Made by a program: the position numbers and the translations under genes. 9,927 nt of DNA from Crocinitomicaceae bacterium (lineage in GTDB: Bacteria; Bacteroidota; Bacteroidia; Flavobacteriales_D; Sanyastnellaceae). The DNA lies in the NCBI GenBank assembly GCA_020848015.1, contig JADLBA010000059.1, positions 1 to 9,927 of the forward strand, written 5' to 3'. Below the pieces are notes generated by a model. That model searched no databases, had not been told where the DNA came from, and saw only the letters and a program-made list of their open reading frames with translations. The number at the start of each line of letters is the position of its first letter. Positions within the stretch are counted from its first letter, which is position 1. Below are positions 1 to 7,077 of this stretch, in pieces.

Positions 1-223
1 CTCGGCTGTGGATCGCAATAAATTCAGAATCGTTCAGACTCCCCAGTGCTTTGAATTGTCTCTCTTGCGTGAGGCTTATGAACAACCCTTCTGTTCTTCT
101 TTTACCGACGACGCTTCAGTTCTCGAAACCCTTGGATACCCTCTTCACCTTGTGGAAGGCAACCGTGAAAATTTCAAAATAACAACTCCCGGAGATCTTC
201 GTATCGCCGAAGCGATGATGTGA
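1..223 (+). CDS. ispD: 2-C-methyl-D-erythritol 4-phosphate cytidylyltransferase, C-terminal part
   Basis: The 5' end lies outside the window; the open frame enters at base 2 and ends at TGA 221-223. IspD transfers CMP from CTP to methylerythritol 4-phosphate in the cytosolic MEP pathway, which supplies isoprenoid precursors. The visible 73 codons carry the family's C-terminal signatures: an RIVQTPQCF stretch (usually QTPQxF), the TDDASVLE block with its conserved acidic residues, and the closing [15 protein letters not shown] segment, which matches the ENIKvTtPeDL end of the family. No internal stop is seen, and the protein ends about where IspD normally ends, so the 3' end is probably native. 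The next gene starts 38 nt downstream on the same strand, so co-transcription is possible. The identification rests on the C-terminal third only. Confidence 0.88.
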   Translation, partial: SAVDRNKFRIVQTPQCFELSLLREAYEQPFCSSFTDDASVLETLGYPLHLVEGNRENFKITTPGDLRIAEAMM

Positions 224-261
224 TCTGCTCATCCTTCGCCCTTGACAAAACATAGCCGAAC

Positions 262-2232
262 ATGAAAAAAATATCCTTCCTGCTCTTCCTTTCTGCGCTT
301 ATTTTCGCCGTTGCCTGCCGGCAGGCAGAAAAAAATAATACAGTTTCTATGGCTACTCCGCCCAAAGCAAAAAAAATCCCTTTTGAAATTATTACCCACG
401 GCGATTCAAGAATGGATGATTATTACTGGATGCGTCTGTCCGATGAGCAAAAAAATGCCGCCTCGCCGGATGACCAGACACAGGATGTACTCAACTACCT
501 GAACGCTGAAAATACCTATACCGATTCGGTAATGGCACATACCAAAAATCTTCAGGAAAAACTTTTTCTTGAAATGAAAGGTAGAATCAAGGAAACGGAT
601 CAGAGTGTGCCGTTTCGCGATAATGGTTATTGGTACTATACAAGATTCGAGCAGGGGCAGGACTATGCTTTCTATTGTAGAAAAAAAGAAAGCCTTGAAA
701 ATGGCACGGAAGAAATTTTGATTGATGGGCCGAAAATGGCTGCCGGAAAAAATTATTGGGCATTGGGTGGCTACAGCGTTAGCGAAGATAACCATCTGAT
801 GGGATACGGCATTGATGAAGTCAGCCGACGCATTTATACACTGTCATTCAAAAACCTTGAAACCGGAGAACAACTCCCGGATATTATTGAAGGAACCTCA
901 GGGAGTGCTACTTGGGCAAACGATAATAAAACGGTTTTTTACACTAAAAAAGACCCAGTAACGCTGCGCGACTTCCAGATATGGCGACATACTATCGGCT
1001 CACCACAGAGCGAAGATGTACTTGTATTTGAAGAAAAGGATGAAGAATTTTCCTGTTTTGTTTATAAAACAAAAAGCGATCGTTTCCTGATTATTGGCAG
1101 CTCCCAAACACTGAGTAACGAATACCGTGTGCTGGAAGCGGATCGCCCCACCGGGCAGTTTCGCCTTTTTCAGCAGCGTGAGCGAAACCTCGAATACGGC
1201 ATTGATCATTACGGCGATCATTTTTATGTGGTGACCAATCTCGATGCAAAAAATTTCCGTTTGATGCAATGCCCTATCAACTCAACCACCAAAGAAAACT
1301 GGAAAGAGATCATTGCCCATCGCGATGATGTACTGCTCGAAGGGATAGAGATTTTTAAAGATTACCTTGTTGTGGATGAAAGAAAAAACGGATTGACACA
1401 AATCCGCATTATGCGATGGGATAAATCGGCAGAGCATTATATGGAATTTCAGGACCCAGCTTATTCTGCCGGAATAGGAACCAATCCGGAATTTGATACT
1501 CAGATACTACGGTATGGCTATTCATCGCTGGTAACACCAACCAGCACCTACGACTATAATATGCAGTCGAAAGAACGCAAGCTCCTGAAACAACAGGAAA
1601 TTGTGGGTGGTTACAACGCAGATCAATATGCCAGCGAAAGACTTTATGCTAAAGCACAGGATGGAACTTCCATTCCTGTTTCGATTGTTTACAAAAAGGG
1701 ATATAAGAAAGACGGAACGGCACCTCTCCTCCTTTACGCTTATGGAAGTTATGGATACAGCCTCGATGCCTCTTTCAGCTCTGGTCGCCTTTCACTCCTC
1801 GACAGAGGCTTCGCTTTTGCGATTGCACACATTCGCGGCGGACAGGAAATGGGCCGACAATGGTATGAAAATGGAAAATTGCTGAAGAAAAAAAATACAT
1901 TCACCGATTTTATTGATTGTGCAAAATTTCTGTGTGATTCAAAATATACGAGCAGTGAAAAACTTTTTGCAATGGGAGGAAGTGCCGGCGGTCTTCTCAT
2001 GGGAGCAGTCGCTAATATGGCTCCTGACAGGTTCAGGGGAATTGTTTCGTCCGTCCCTTTTGTGGACGTAGTCACTACCATGCTCGATGAAAGTATTCCG
2101 CTGACAACGTTTGAATTTGACGAATGGGGAAATCCAAAAGATAGCACGTATTATTTTTATATGAAGAGCTATTCTCCTTACGATAATATTGAAAAAAAGA
2201 ACTATCCGGATATTCTTGTCCTTACCGGTTAG
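262..2232 (+). CDS. ptrB: Oligopeptidase B-type S9 peptidase, lipoprotein precursor, cut by an in-frame TAG
   Basis: This 656-codon frame encodes most of a prolyl-oligopeptidase-family (S9) serine peptidase of oligopeptidase B type; these enzymes cleave short peptides, typically after basic residues. Residues 1-19 form a lipoprotein signal peptide: basic MKK, a hydrophobic run, then AVA-C19, so the enzyme is probably anchored in an envelope membrane. A beta-propeller region follows (roughly 40-450), then an alpha/beta-hydrolase domain with the nucleophile motif GGSAGG (Ser574) and the typical VPFVDVVTTMLDESIPLT block. The frame stops at TAG 2230-2232, inside the conserved segment read as TG-stop-WDS, where relatives usually have Tyr or a similar residue. 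The catalytic Asp and His are encoded after this stop, so the truncated product should be inactive. Reading resumes in the same frame without an indel, which points to one base substitution, a sequencing error or readthrough. It may be co-transcribed with ispD. Confidence 0.85.
   Translation: MKKISFLLFLSALIFAVACRQAEKNNTVSMATPPKAKKIPFEIITHGDSRMDDYYWMRLSDEQKNAASPDDQTQDVLNYLNAENTYTDSVMAHTKNLQEKLFLEMKGRIKETDQSVPFRDNGYWYYTRFEQGQDYAFYCRKKESLENGTEEILIDGPKMAAGKNYWALGGYSVSEDNHLMGYGIDEVSRRIYTLSFKNLETGEQLPDIIEGTSGSATWANDNKTVFYTKKDPVTLRDFQIWRHTIGSPQSEDVLVFEEKDEEFSCFVYKTKSDRFLIIGSSQTLSNEYRVLEADRPTGQFRLFQQRERNLEYGIDHYGDHFYVVTNLDAKNFRLMQCPINSTTKENWKEIIAHRDDVLLEGIEIFKDYLVVDERKNGLTQIRIMRWDKSAEHYMEFQDPAYSAGIGTNPEFDTQILRYGYSSLVTPTSTYDYNMQSKERKLLKQQEIVGGYNADQYASERLYAKAQDGTSIPVSIVYKKGYKKDGTAPLLLYAYGSYGYSLDASFSSGRLSLLDRGFAFAIAHIRGGQEMGRQWYENGKLLKKKNTFTDFIDCAKFLCDSKYTSSEKLFAMGGSAGGLLMGAVANMAPDRFRGIVSSVPFVDVVTTMLDESIPLTTFEFDEWGNPKDSTYYFYMKSYSPYDNIEKKNYPDILVLTG
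312..327. repeat. 16-bp perfect palindrome over the lipobox codons
   Basis: TGCCTGCCGGCAGGCA is its own reverse complement. It covers the codons for Ala18, the lipidated Cys19, Arg20, Gln21 and most of Ala22 of the S9 peptidase. It is strikingly GC-rich within an AT-rich signal-peptide region. Short GC-rich palindromes of this kind occur as dispersed repeats in some bacterial genomes, but the copy number here cannot be judged from one window. Confidence 0.7.
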
Positions 2233-2430
2233 TGGGACAGCCTGGTGCAGTACTGGGAACCGGCAAAGTATGTCGCCAAACTCCGCGATATGAAAACCGA
2301 TTCTAATCTTCTTCTTTTCAGATGTAATATGGATGCAGGCCATGGAGGAAAATCAGGACGCTTTGAAGCTTTGAAAGAAGTGGCGCTGGAGTACGCATTC
2401 ATGATGGACCGGGTGGGAATAAAGGAATAA
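2233..2430 (+). pseudogene. C-terminal segment of the S9 peptidase, downstream of the in-frame TAG
   Basis: These 65 codons plus TAA 2428-2430 continue the peptidase frame exactly. They encode [12 protein letters not shown], with the expected catalytic Asp (659 counted from the upstream ATG), and [13 protein letters not shown], with the catalytic His (694). Together with the upstream part they give a normal oligopeptidase B length of about 722 residues. No stop, indel or obvious decay is seen in this stretch, so the break is recent, artefactual or bypassed. An internal GTG at 2245 could in principle start translation, but the resulting 61-residue piece would not be an enzyme. Best treated as one locus, 262-2430, with an internal stop. 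Confidence 0.8.
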
Positions 2431-2439
2431 TTTCAGGGG

Positions 2440-2464
2440 GCATTATTTTATGATAGGATAATGC
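2440..2464. terminator. AT-rich stem-loop just after the S9 peptidase gene
   Basis: GCATTAT (2440-2446) and ATAATGC (2458-2464) form a 7-bp perfect stem around an 11-nt loop, 10 nt after the terminal TAA. There is no clear T-tract, so terminator function is weakly supported. The right arm is also part of the left inverted end of the IS630-like remnant, so the stem may be a by-product of that insertion. Confidence 0.25.
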
Positions 2465-2465
2465 A
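2456..2465 (+). repeat. Putative left terminal inverted repeat of the IS630-like remnant
   Basis: GGATAATGCA, preceded by TA at 2454-2455. It matches the reverse complement of the right end (GGATAATACA) at 9 of 10 positions; similarity does not continue inward. Confidence 0.5.
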
Positions 2466-2502
2466 ATATATCTTCTACTGCTGAAACAGGATTTATTTCT
2501 TT

Positions 2503-2891
2503 GAATGAGGAGTGAAGACAATCTGCCGATTTCAATAAGTATTTAAATCTACCTATTTACTCGTAGCCTCTTCACTGATTGACGTAGATCATTTTGAACT
2601 GAATCTTCCTTTTTGTAATACCGATATGTTCCAAATCTATCTCAATGAGTTTTCTAAAAAGATTCCCGATGAATTTAAAATCATTTTATTGATAATGGTG
2701 CTTTCCACAAACCTCTAAAGGGGGCTATTCCAGAAAATATTTACCTTCTCTTTATTCCAGTATTCTAACCCAAATTAATCCCCGCAGAGAGGATATGGCG
2801 GAAAATGAAACGAGCCTTTTCATGAAAGCTACATAAATCTCCTGCACAAGTCAGTGAATTTATTTTACAGCAAGTTGAATTACTTACTTAG
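2503..2891 (+). pseudogene. IS630-family transposase remnant (DDE domain, stops and one frameshift)
   Basis: Two reading frames joined near 2691 reconstruct the C-terminal half of an IS630-type DDE transposase. The first frame, from about 2509, reads GVKTICRFQ, stop (2536-2538), VFKSTYL, then DHFELNLPFCNTDMFQIYLN and EFSKKIPDEFKIILL. A one-base loss then shifts to DNGAFHK, IPENIYLLFIP, a stop (TAA 2766-2768) where the family has Ser in the PYSPELNP block, PAERIWRKMKRAF, another stop (TGA 2823-2825), and KLHKSPAQVSEF, ending at TAG 2889-2891. The second catalytic Asp (DNG) and the final Glu (PAE) are kept, but the N-terminal half with the first Asp is absent. The three internal stops and the frameshift show it is dead. 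The left boundary is uncertain; weak similarity may begin near 2483. Confidence 0.75.
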
Positions 2892-2935
2892 GATACCGAA
2901 AACAAAGTTGCTAATTCAATTATTTTTTTCATACC

Positions 2936-2945
2936 TGTATTATCC
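2936..2945 (-). repeat. Putative right terminal inverted repeat of the IS630-like remnant
   Basis: TGTATTATCC, followed by TA at 2946-2947, lies 44 nt after the transposase stop codon. It is the inverted partner of 2456-2465 with one mismatch. Confidence 0.5.
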
Positions 2946-3040
2946 TAATTAGAATTAAGGCTAAGTATTGACATTCTGGTGAAACATTAGTCACACAGGT
3001 ATAAGATGAATGATAAGCAAGACAGACACAAGGTATGATA

Positions 3041-3163
3041 ATGGCTTACATTCAACTATACAAAGGAGAATCTTCAAAAGAAATCATTGAGAAAAAGCCC
3101 GTGCAGGCTCCGGGGGTTGAGCAACTTTCTTTTCCTACACTTTATTATCTTCGCACGTCTTAA
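3041..3163 (+). CDS. Possible 40-codon leader ORF upstream of ileS (doubtful)
   Basis: An ATG preceded by an AAGG about 8 nt upstream opens a 40-residue frame that begins MAYIQLYKGESSKEIIEKK and ends at TAA 3161-3163, 11 nt before the ileS ATG. I recognise no family. The peptide is polar, has no membrane segment, and contains three Ile in its first 16 residues. Against it, its last third overlaps the predicted ileS promoter, and a 40-codon frame is within chance expectation. It could be a chance ORF, a leader peptide, or the tail of a lost gene. Confidence 0.15.
   Translation: MAYIQLYKGESSKEIIEKKPVQAPGVEQLSFPTLYYLRTS
3126..3153 (+). promoter_or_regulatory. Candidate Bacteroidota-type promoter for the ileS cluster
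   Basis: TATCTTCG at 3146-3153 fits the Bacteroidota -7 box (TAnnTTTG) except for one C. A TTTC at 3126-3129 could serve as a poor -33 element (TTTG consensus), but its 16-nt spacing is a little short. Initiation a few bases downstream would leave a leader of only about 15 nt before the ileS ATG at 3175, which is preceded by a purine-rich AAAAAAGGGG. This is the only promoter-like signal I see for the ileS–dksA-like–lspA cluster. Confidence 0.4.
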
Positions 3164-3174
3164 AAAAGGGGTAT

Positions 3175-6100
3175 ATGAGCCAGGTCTATAAAGAGTTCAA
3201 AGGATTGGATCTTCCGGGTATTGCGGAAGAGATGCTGAATTTCTGGCAAAAAGAAAATATTTTTTTGCGCAGTATTGAAGAAAGGAACCCTTCCCAATCC
3301 TTCGTGTTTTATGAAGGGCCGCCATCAGCCAACGGAATGCCTGGTATCCATCATGTAATGGCGCGGACTATTAAAGATATTTTCTGCCGGTACCAGACTT
3401 TGGCAGGGAAGCGGGTCAACCGGAAAGCCGGATGGGATACCCATGGCTTACCGATAGAACTTGCTGTTGAGAAGACATTAGGTCTTCGAAAGGAAGATAT
3501 TGGGGTGAAAATTTCTGTTGAAGAGTACAATAGTGCTTGCAGGAAAGAAGTGATGAAGTACACCGATAAGTGGGAAGAACTTACGCGAATCATGGGATAT
3601 TGGGTGGATATGTCCACTCCCTATATTACCTATGAGAACAAATATATCGAGAGTGTCTGGTGGCTGCTGAAGAAAATATACGATAAGAAACTTCTCTACA
3701 AAGGCTTTACTATTCAACCCTACTCACCTGCCGCCGGAACAGGTCTCAGCAGCCATGAACTCAATCAGCCGGGAGCCTATCGCGAAGTAAAAGACACCAG
3801 CGCTGTTGTAATGTTTTCTGCCGATGGTTTTCGTTCAAAGGATGTACCTTTTATACAACTGCATCAAGATTGGTTGAGTGACACTATTGGATTGAGCTTT
3901 CTCGCTTGGACCACCACACCATGGACACTTCCTTCAAACACTGCCTTAGCAGTTGGAAAGTCCATCGAATATGTTGTAGTTGAAAGTTTTAACAGCTATT
4001 CGCACCAACCAATTCGCGTCGTGTTAGCGAAAAACCTGATGGGGAAATATTTTCCTGAAAATGACAGTTCGCTTTCATGGAATGACTATCAGCCCGGTGA
4101 TAAAAATATACCCTTCCGGATAGTTGCGCAGTGCTTAGGCAGCGATCTGGAAAAAATCGCCTATCATCAACTGTTGCCATTTGCTCAACCACAGGAAGGA
4201 GATGCCTTCAGAGTAATTGTGGGCGACTTTGTTACCACTGAAGACGGAACAGGGATCGTTCATATTGCACCGAGCTTTGGTGCCGATGATTTTCGAGCAG
4301 CGCGTCAAAACGGTATTGGTTCACTAACTCTCGTTGATAAAAGAGGGCGTTTCCTACCGGTGGTGCAGGATGGCCGGTTCCTCTATGGCGATGAATATGT
4401 AAAAGAGGCATACTATTCCGATGATGAAAAAGCAGCAGAACTTTCCATCCAGAAAGAAAAACTCGCCGGCATCATAAAAGATACCGGCAAGTTGGCTTAC
4501 CTCAGCGTAGATGACAGAATCGTTCTTCGCCTTCAGCACGAAAACAGATTGTTCAAAAAGGAAAAATACGAGCATAACTATCCGCATTGCTGGAGAACTG
4601 ACAAACCGGTAATTTACTATCCATTAGACTCATGGTTTATCAAAATATCTGATGTAAGGGAGAGAATGGCAGGGTTGAACAAAACCATTAACTGGAAACC
4701 GGAAAGTACCGGCAGTGGTCGTTTTGGAAATTGGTTAGAAAATGCGAATGATTGGAATCTCTCCCGCTCGCGCTTTTGGGGAATTCCCCTGCCGGTATGG
4801 CGTACTGAAGATGGAGCAGAAGAACTTTGCATCGGTTCAGCAGAAGAACTGAAAAATGAAATTAATCGCTCAGTAAGTGCGGGTTATATGCAAAATAATC
4901 CACTCGGAAAATACCAATCGAACGTTCATTCTGCGGAGAATTATGCTTCTTTTGATTTACATAAACCATACGCCGATGAAATATTTCTGGTGTCCACCTC
5001 AGGAAAAAAAATGACACGTGAAAGCGACCTGATAGATGTTTGGTTTGACAGCGGCGCCATGCCTTACGCACAGCTTCATTACCCTTTCGAAAATAAAGAT
5101 CAGATAGATAAGAGGACAAATTTCCCCGCCGATTTTATTGCAGAAGGAGTGGACCAGACACGCGGATGGTTCTATACTCTTCACGCCATTGCTACCCTCT
5201 GTTTTGATTCGGTTGCATACAAAAATGTGATTTCCAATGGACTGGTACTCGACAAGAACGGGAATAAAATGTCAAAGCGCCTTGGCAACGCTGTAGATCC
5301 TTTTACCACGATTGCTCAGTTCGGCCCGGATGCAACACGTTGGTATATGATCGGCAATGCCCAGCCATGGGATAATCTGAAATTTGATACCGGAGGGATT
5401 GCCGAAGTGCAGCGGAAATTCTTCGGAACTCTTTATAATACCTATTCCTTTTTTTCTATTTACGCAAATATTGACCGTTTCCGTTATGACCAACAGAATA
5501 AGCTACCTATTAGCAAGCGCTCTGAACTTGATCGCTGGATCATTTCATGCACAGAAAGCCTGAAAAATAAAGTATGTGAACTGTTAGATGATTACAATCC
5601 GACGCCAGCGGTGCGCGCCATGGAAAACTATCTCGATGAACATCTCTCCAACTGGTACGTCAGGCTTTCCCGCAAAAGATTCTGGCACGGCGAGCCATCT
5701 GCTGATAAAAAGGCCGCTTACGAGACTCTATACGAATGCTTGGTTTCACTGGCACAATTGATAAGCCCGGTGGCTCCTTTTTTTGGCGATTGGCTCTACA
5801 AGAATCTTACAGACTGTATCCGGGAAGATGCCCGAAAAATAGATTCTCCGATGAAGCACGATTCGGTTCACCTGACATTGTTTCAGCCGATAGACGAAAG
5901 TATCATTGACAAAGAACTCGAAGAGCGAATGGAGCTGGGGCAAAAGATATCGTCCATGATTCTCTCGATCCGCAAAAAAGAAAATATCCGCGTTCGGCAG
6001 CCCCTTCACACGGCAAGGATACCGGTACTCGACGAAACATTCCGCCATCGGGTGGAAGCCGTAAAAGGACTCATCTTGTCGGAGGTCAATATCAAACACC

Positions 6101-6663
6101 TTGATCTCGTTGACGAGTCTCAGGTACAGATTGTTAAAAATCTTAAACTCAACTTTAAGACACTCGGCAAAAAATGCGGTAAATTCATGAAAGATTTTCA
6201 ATCCTTCGCACAAGAGAACCAGCAGAATATTATAAAATCCATGGGGGAAAACGGGAGCTATCCCTTCCAAGCAGACAGTGCTACAATTATTGAAATAACC
6301 AACGAGGACGTGGAGATTATGCCGGTGGATATTCCAGGCTGGAAGGTTGCGAACAGTGGAGCCCTGACTGTAGCGCTCGATATTTCAGTCACTGATGATC
6401 TGCGCCTGGAGGGGATTGCAAGAGAATTTGTGAATCGCATCCAAACATTGCGAAAAGATGCCGGTTTGGAGGTAACAGATAAGATAAGTGTAAAGATTGA
6501 GGCAAACCTTGCCTTCAACGAGGCTATCAATAGTAATTCGGAATATATTCGCAGCCAGGTTTTGGCAGGTGATATCCAATTGGCAGAAAAATTGGCTGAC
6601 GGACACTTGGTTGAAATTGACGAGGGTATAGCCACCCGGATTTTTATTCAAAAAATGAATTAA
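3175..6663 (+). CDS. ileS: Isoleucine--tRNA ligase
   Basis: This 1162-residue class I aminoacyl-tRNA synthetase attaches isoleucine to tRNA-Ile in the cytosol. The N-terminal catalytic half has the ATP-binding signature as PPSANGMPGIHH (GIHH at 57-60 in place of HIGH), followed by KAGWDTHGLP. The CP1 editing domain, which hydrolyses mischarged Val-tRNA-Ile, shows TTTPWTLPSN (246-255) and GTGIVHIAP with a following DD (358-372). The core resumes with DWNLSRSRFWG (526-536), DVWFDSG (621-627) and the second ATP motif KMSKR (698-702). The anticodon-binding alpha-helical domain starts near 783 with SELDRW. The length and the GIHH form fit the long Bacteroidota type rather than the shorter E. coli type. 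The ATG follows a purine-rich AAAAAAGGGG. The next gene begins 2 nt after the TAA, implying co-translation. No damage is seen. Confidence 0.97.
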   Translation: MSQVYKEFKGLDLPGIAEEMLNFWQKENIFLRSIEERNPSQSFVFYEGPPSANGMPGIHHVMARTIKDIFCRYQTLAGKRVNRKAGWDTHGLPIELAVEKTLGLRKEDIGVKISVEEYNSACRKEVMKYTDKWEELTRIMGYWVDMSTPYITYENKYIESVWWLLKKIYDKKLLYKGFTIQPYSPAAGTGLSSHELNQPGAYREVKDTSAVVMFSADGFRSKDVPFIQLHQDWLSDTIGLSFLAWTTTPWTLPSNTALAVGKSIEYVVVESFNSYSHQPIRVVLAKNLMGKYFPENDSSLSWNDYQPGDKNIPFRIVAQCLGSDLEKIAYHQLLPFAQPQEGDAFRVIVGDFVTTEDGTGIVHIAPSFGADDFRAARQNGIGSLTLVDKRGRFLPVVQDGRFLYGDEYVKEAYYSDDEKAAELSIQKEKLAGIIKDTGKLAYLSVDDRIVLRLQHENRLFKKEKYEHNYPHCWRTDKPVIYYPLDSWFIKISDVRERMAGLNKTINWKPESTGSGRFGNWLENANDWNLSRSRFWGIPLPVWRTEDGAEELCIGSAEELKNEINRSVSAGYMQNNPLGKYQSNVHSAENYASFDLHKPYADEIFLVSTSGKKMTRESDLIDVWFDSGAMPYAQLHYPFENKDQIDKRTNFPADFIAEGVDQTRGWFYTLHAIATLCFDSVAYKNVISNGLVLDKNGNKMSKRLGNAVDPFTTIAQFGPDATRWYMIGNAQPWDNLKFDTGGIAEVQRKFFGTLYNTYSFFSIYANIDRFRYDQQNKLPISKRSELDRWIISCTESLKNKVCELLDDYNPTPAVRAMENYLDEHLSNWYVRLSRKRFWHGEPSADKKAAYETLYECLVSLAQLISPVAPFFGDWLYKNLTDCIREDARKIDSPMKHDSVHLTLFQPIDESIIDKELEERMELGQKISSMILSIRKKENIRVRQPLHTARIPVLDETFRHRVEAVKGLILSEVNIKHLDLVDESQVQIVKNLKLNFKTLGKKCGKFMKDFQSFAQENQQNIIKSMGENGSYPFQADSATIIEITNEDVEIMPVDIPGWKVANSGALTVALDISVTDDLRLEGIAREFVNRIQTLRKDAGLEVTDKISVKIEANLAFNEAINSNSEYIRSQVLAGDIQLAEKLADGHLVEIDEGIATRIFIQKMN

Positions 6664-6664
6664 A

Positions 6665-7072
6665 ATGGCAAAGAAAAAAGAGGCACCCGCGCCTAAAAAG
6701 GAAGCGACACGCTACAACGACAGCGATCTCAAAGAATTTGAGAAACTGATCCATGAAAAACTGGAGCAGGCCAAGTCTGACCTTGAGGAACTGCGCCAGT
6801 CGCTTTCTCACGAAGGTGATAACAGCACAGACGATACTTCTCCGACATTCAAGATGATGGAAGACGGCAATGATACCATGAGCCGCGAAGAGGTGGCTCA
6901 ACTTGCCGCACGCCAGGAAAAATTCATTACCTCCCTGGAAAATGCGTTGCTCCGGATAAAAAACAAAACTTACGGGGTCTGTCGAATAACGGGAAAATTG
7001 ATTCCAAAAGAACGCCTTCGTCTGGTACCTCACGCCACCTTGAGTATTGAAGCGAAAAATATGCAGCAGTAG
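6665..7072 (+). CDS. TraR/DksA-family transcriptional regulator (Bacteroidota type)
   Basis: This 135-residue protein belongs to the DksA/TraR family, which acts through the secondary channel of RNA polymerase, often together with ppGpp. A Lys/Pro-rich N-terminus (1-14) precedes two helices (about 19-50 and 72-101) that would form the coiled coil, with an acidic polar turn between them (DNSTDDTSP, 52-60). The C-terminal globule YGVCRITGKLIPKERLRLVPHATLSIEAK (103-131) aligns with the DksA zinc-finger region but keeps only one Cys (106) and one His (123), so a normal four-Cys zinc site is absent. From family knowledge this degenerate finger is usual in Bacteroidota. The ATG is one base past the ileS stop, so translation is likely coupled. 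It ends in TAG, after which the same frame stays open into lspA. Confidence 0.9.
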   Translation: MAKKKEAPAPKKEATRYNDSDLKEFEKLIHEKLEQAKSDLEELRQSLSHEGDNSTDDTSPTFKMMEDGNDTMSREEVAQLAARQEKFITSLENALLRIKNKTYGVCRITGKLIPKERLRLVPHATLSIEAKNMQQ

Positions 7073-7077
7073 GCATT

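Larger units (their letters stand above)
2456..2945 (+). mobile_element. Decayed, internally deleted IS630-like insertion sequence
   Basis: The interval is bounded by GGATAATGCA (2456-2465) and TGTATTATCC (2936-2945), inverted copies matching at 9 of 10 positions. Each is directly flanked outside by TA (2454-2455 and 2946-2947), as expected for the IS630/Tc1-mariner group, which duplicates a TA target. Inside is a degraded transposase C-terminus ending 44 nt before the right end. At about 490 bp it is roughly half the length of a normal IS630 element. Sequence for the N-terminal helix-turn-helix half and the first catalytic Asp is missing, so a large internal deletion is inferred. The element cannot be autonomous. 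The transposase homology is the stronger evidence; the exact ends rest on short repeats in AT-rich DNA and could be misplaced. Confidence 0.6.

Noticed and set aside
406..795. 129-codon antisense ORF opposite the S9 peptidase
   Set aside because: Shadow of the sense frame; the hydrophobic, His/Phe-rich peptide shows no family motif.
2889..2898. Third TAGGATA-like copy at the transposase stop, considered as an alternative element end
   Set aside because: Only seven bases match, and it is in direct rather than inverted orientation to the left end.
2931..3002. 8-bp inverted repeat ATACCTGT (2931-2938) / ACAGGTAT (2995-3002), considered as an operator
   Set aside because: The arms are 56 nt apart, the match does not extend, and the left arm overlaps the IS end; chance is the better explanation.
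2964..3006. TTGACA ... TATAAG considered as a sigma70-type promoter upstream of ileS
   Set aside because: The spacing between the boxes is about 26 nt, far from 17, and Bacteroidota primary-sigma promoters use other boxes.
4815..4850. 12-bp direct repeat AGCAGAAGAACT spaced 24 nt in ileS
   Set aside because: Both copies encode Ala-Glu-Glu-Leu within a normal part of the protein; ordinary coding redundancy.
5746..6270. 174-codon antisense ORF opposite the 3' part of ileS
   Set aside because: It lies wholly opposite an intact, motif-rich gene, has no recognisable domain, and its composition is that expected from the reverse complement of coding DNA.
6644..7033. 129-codon antisense ORF opposite the dksA-like gene
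   Set aside because: Completely covered by the sense gene with clear family motifs; it is Phe-rich because of the Lys/Glu-rich sense strand.
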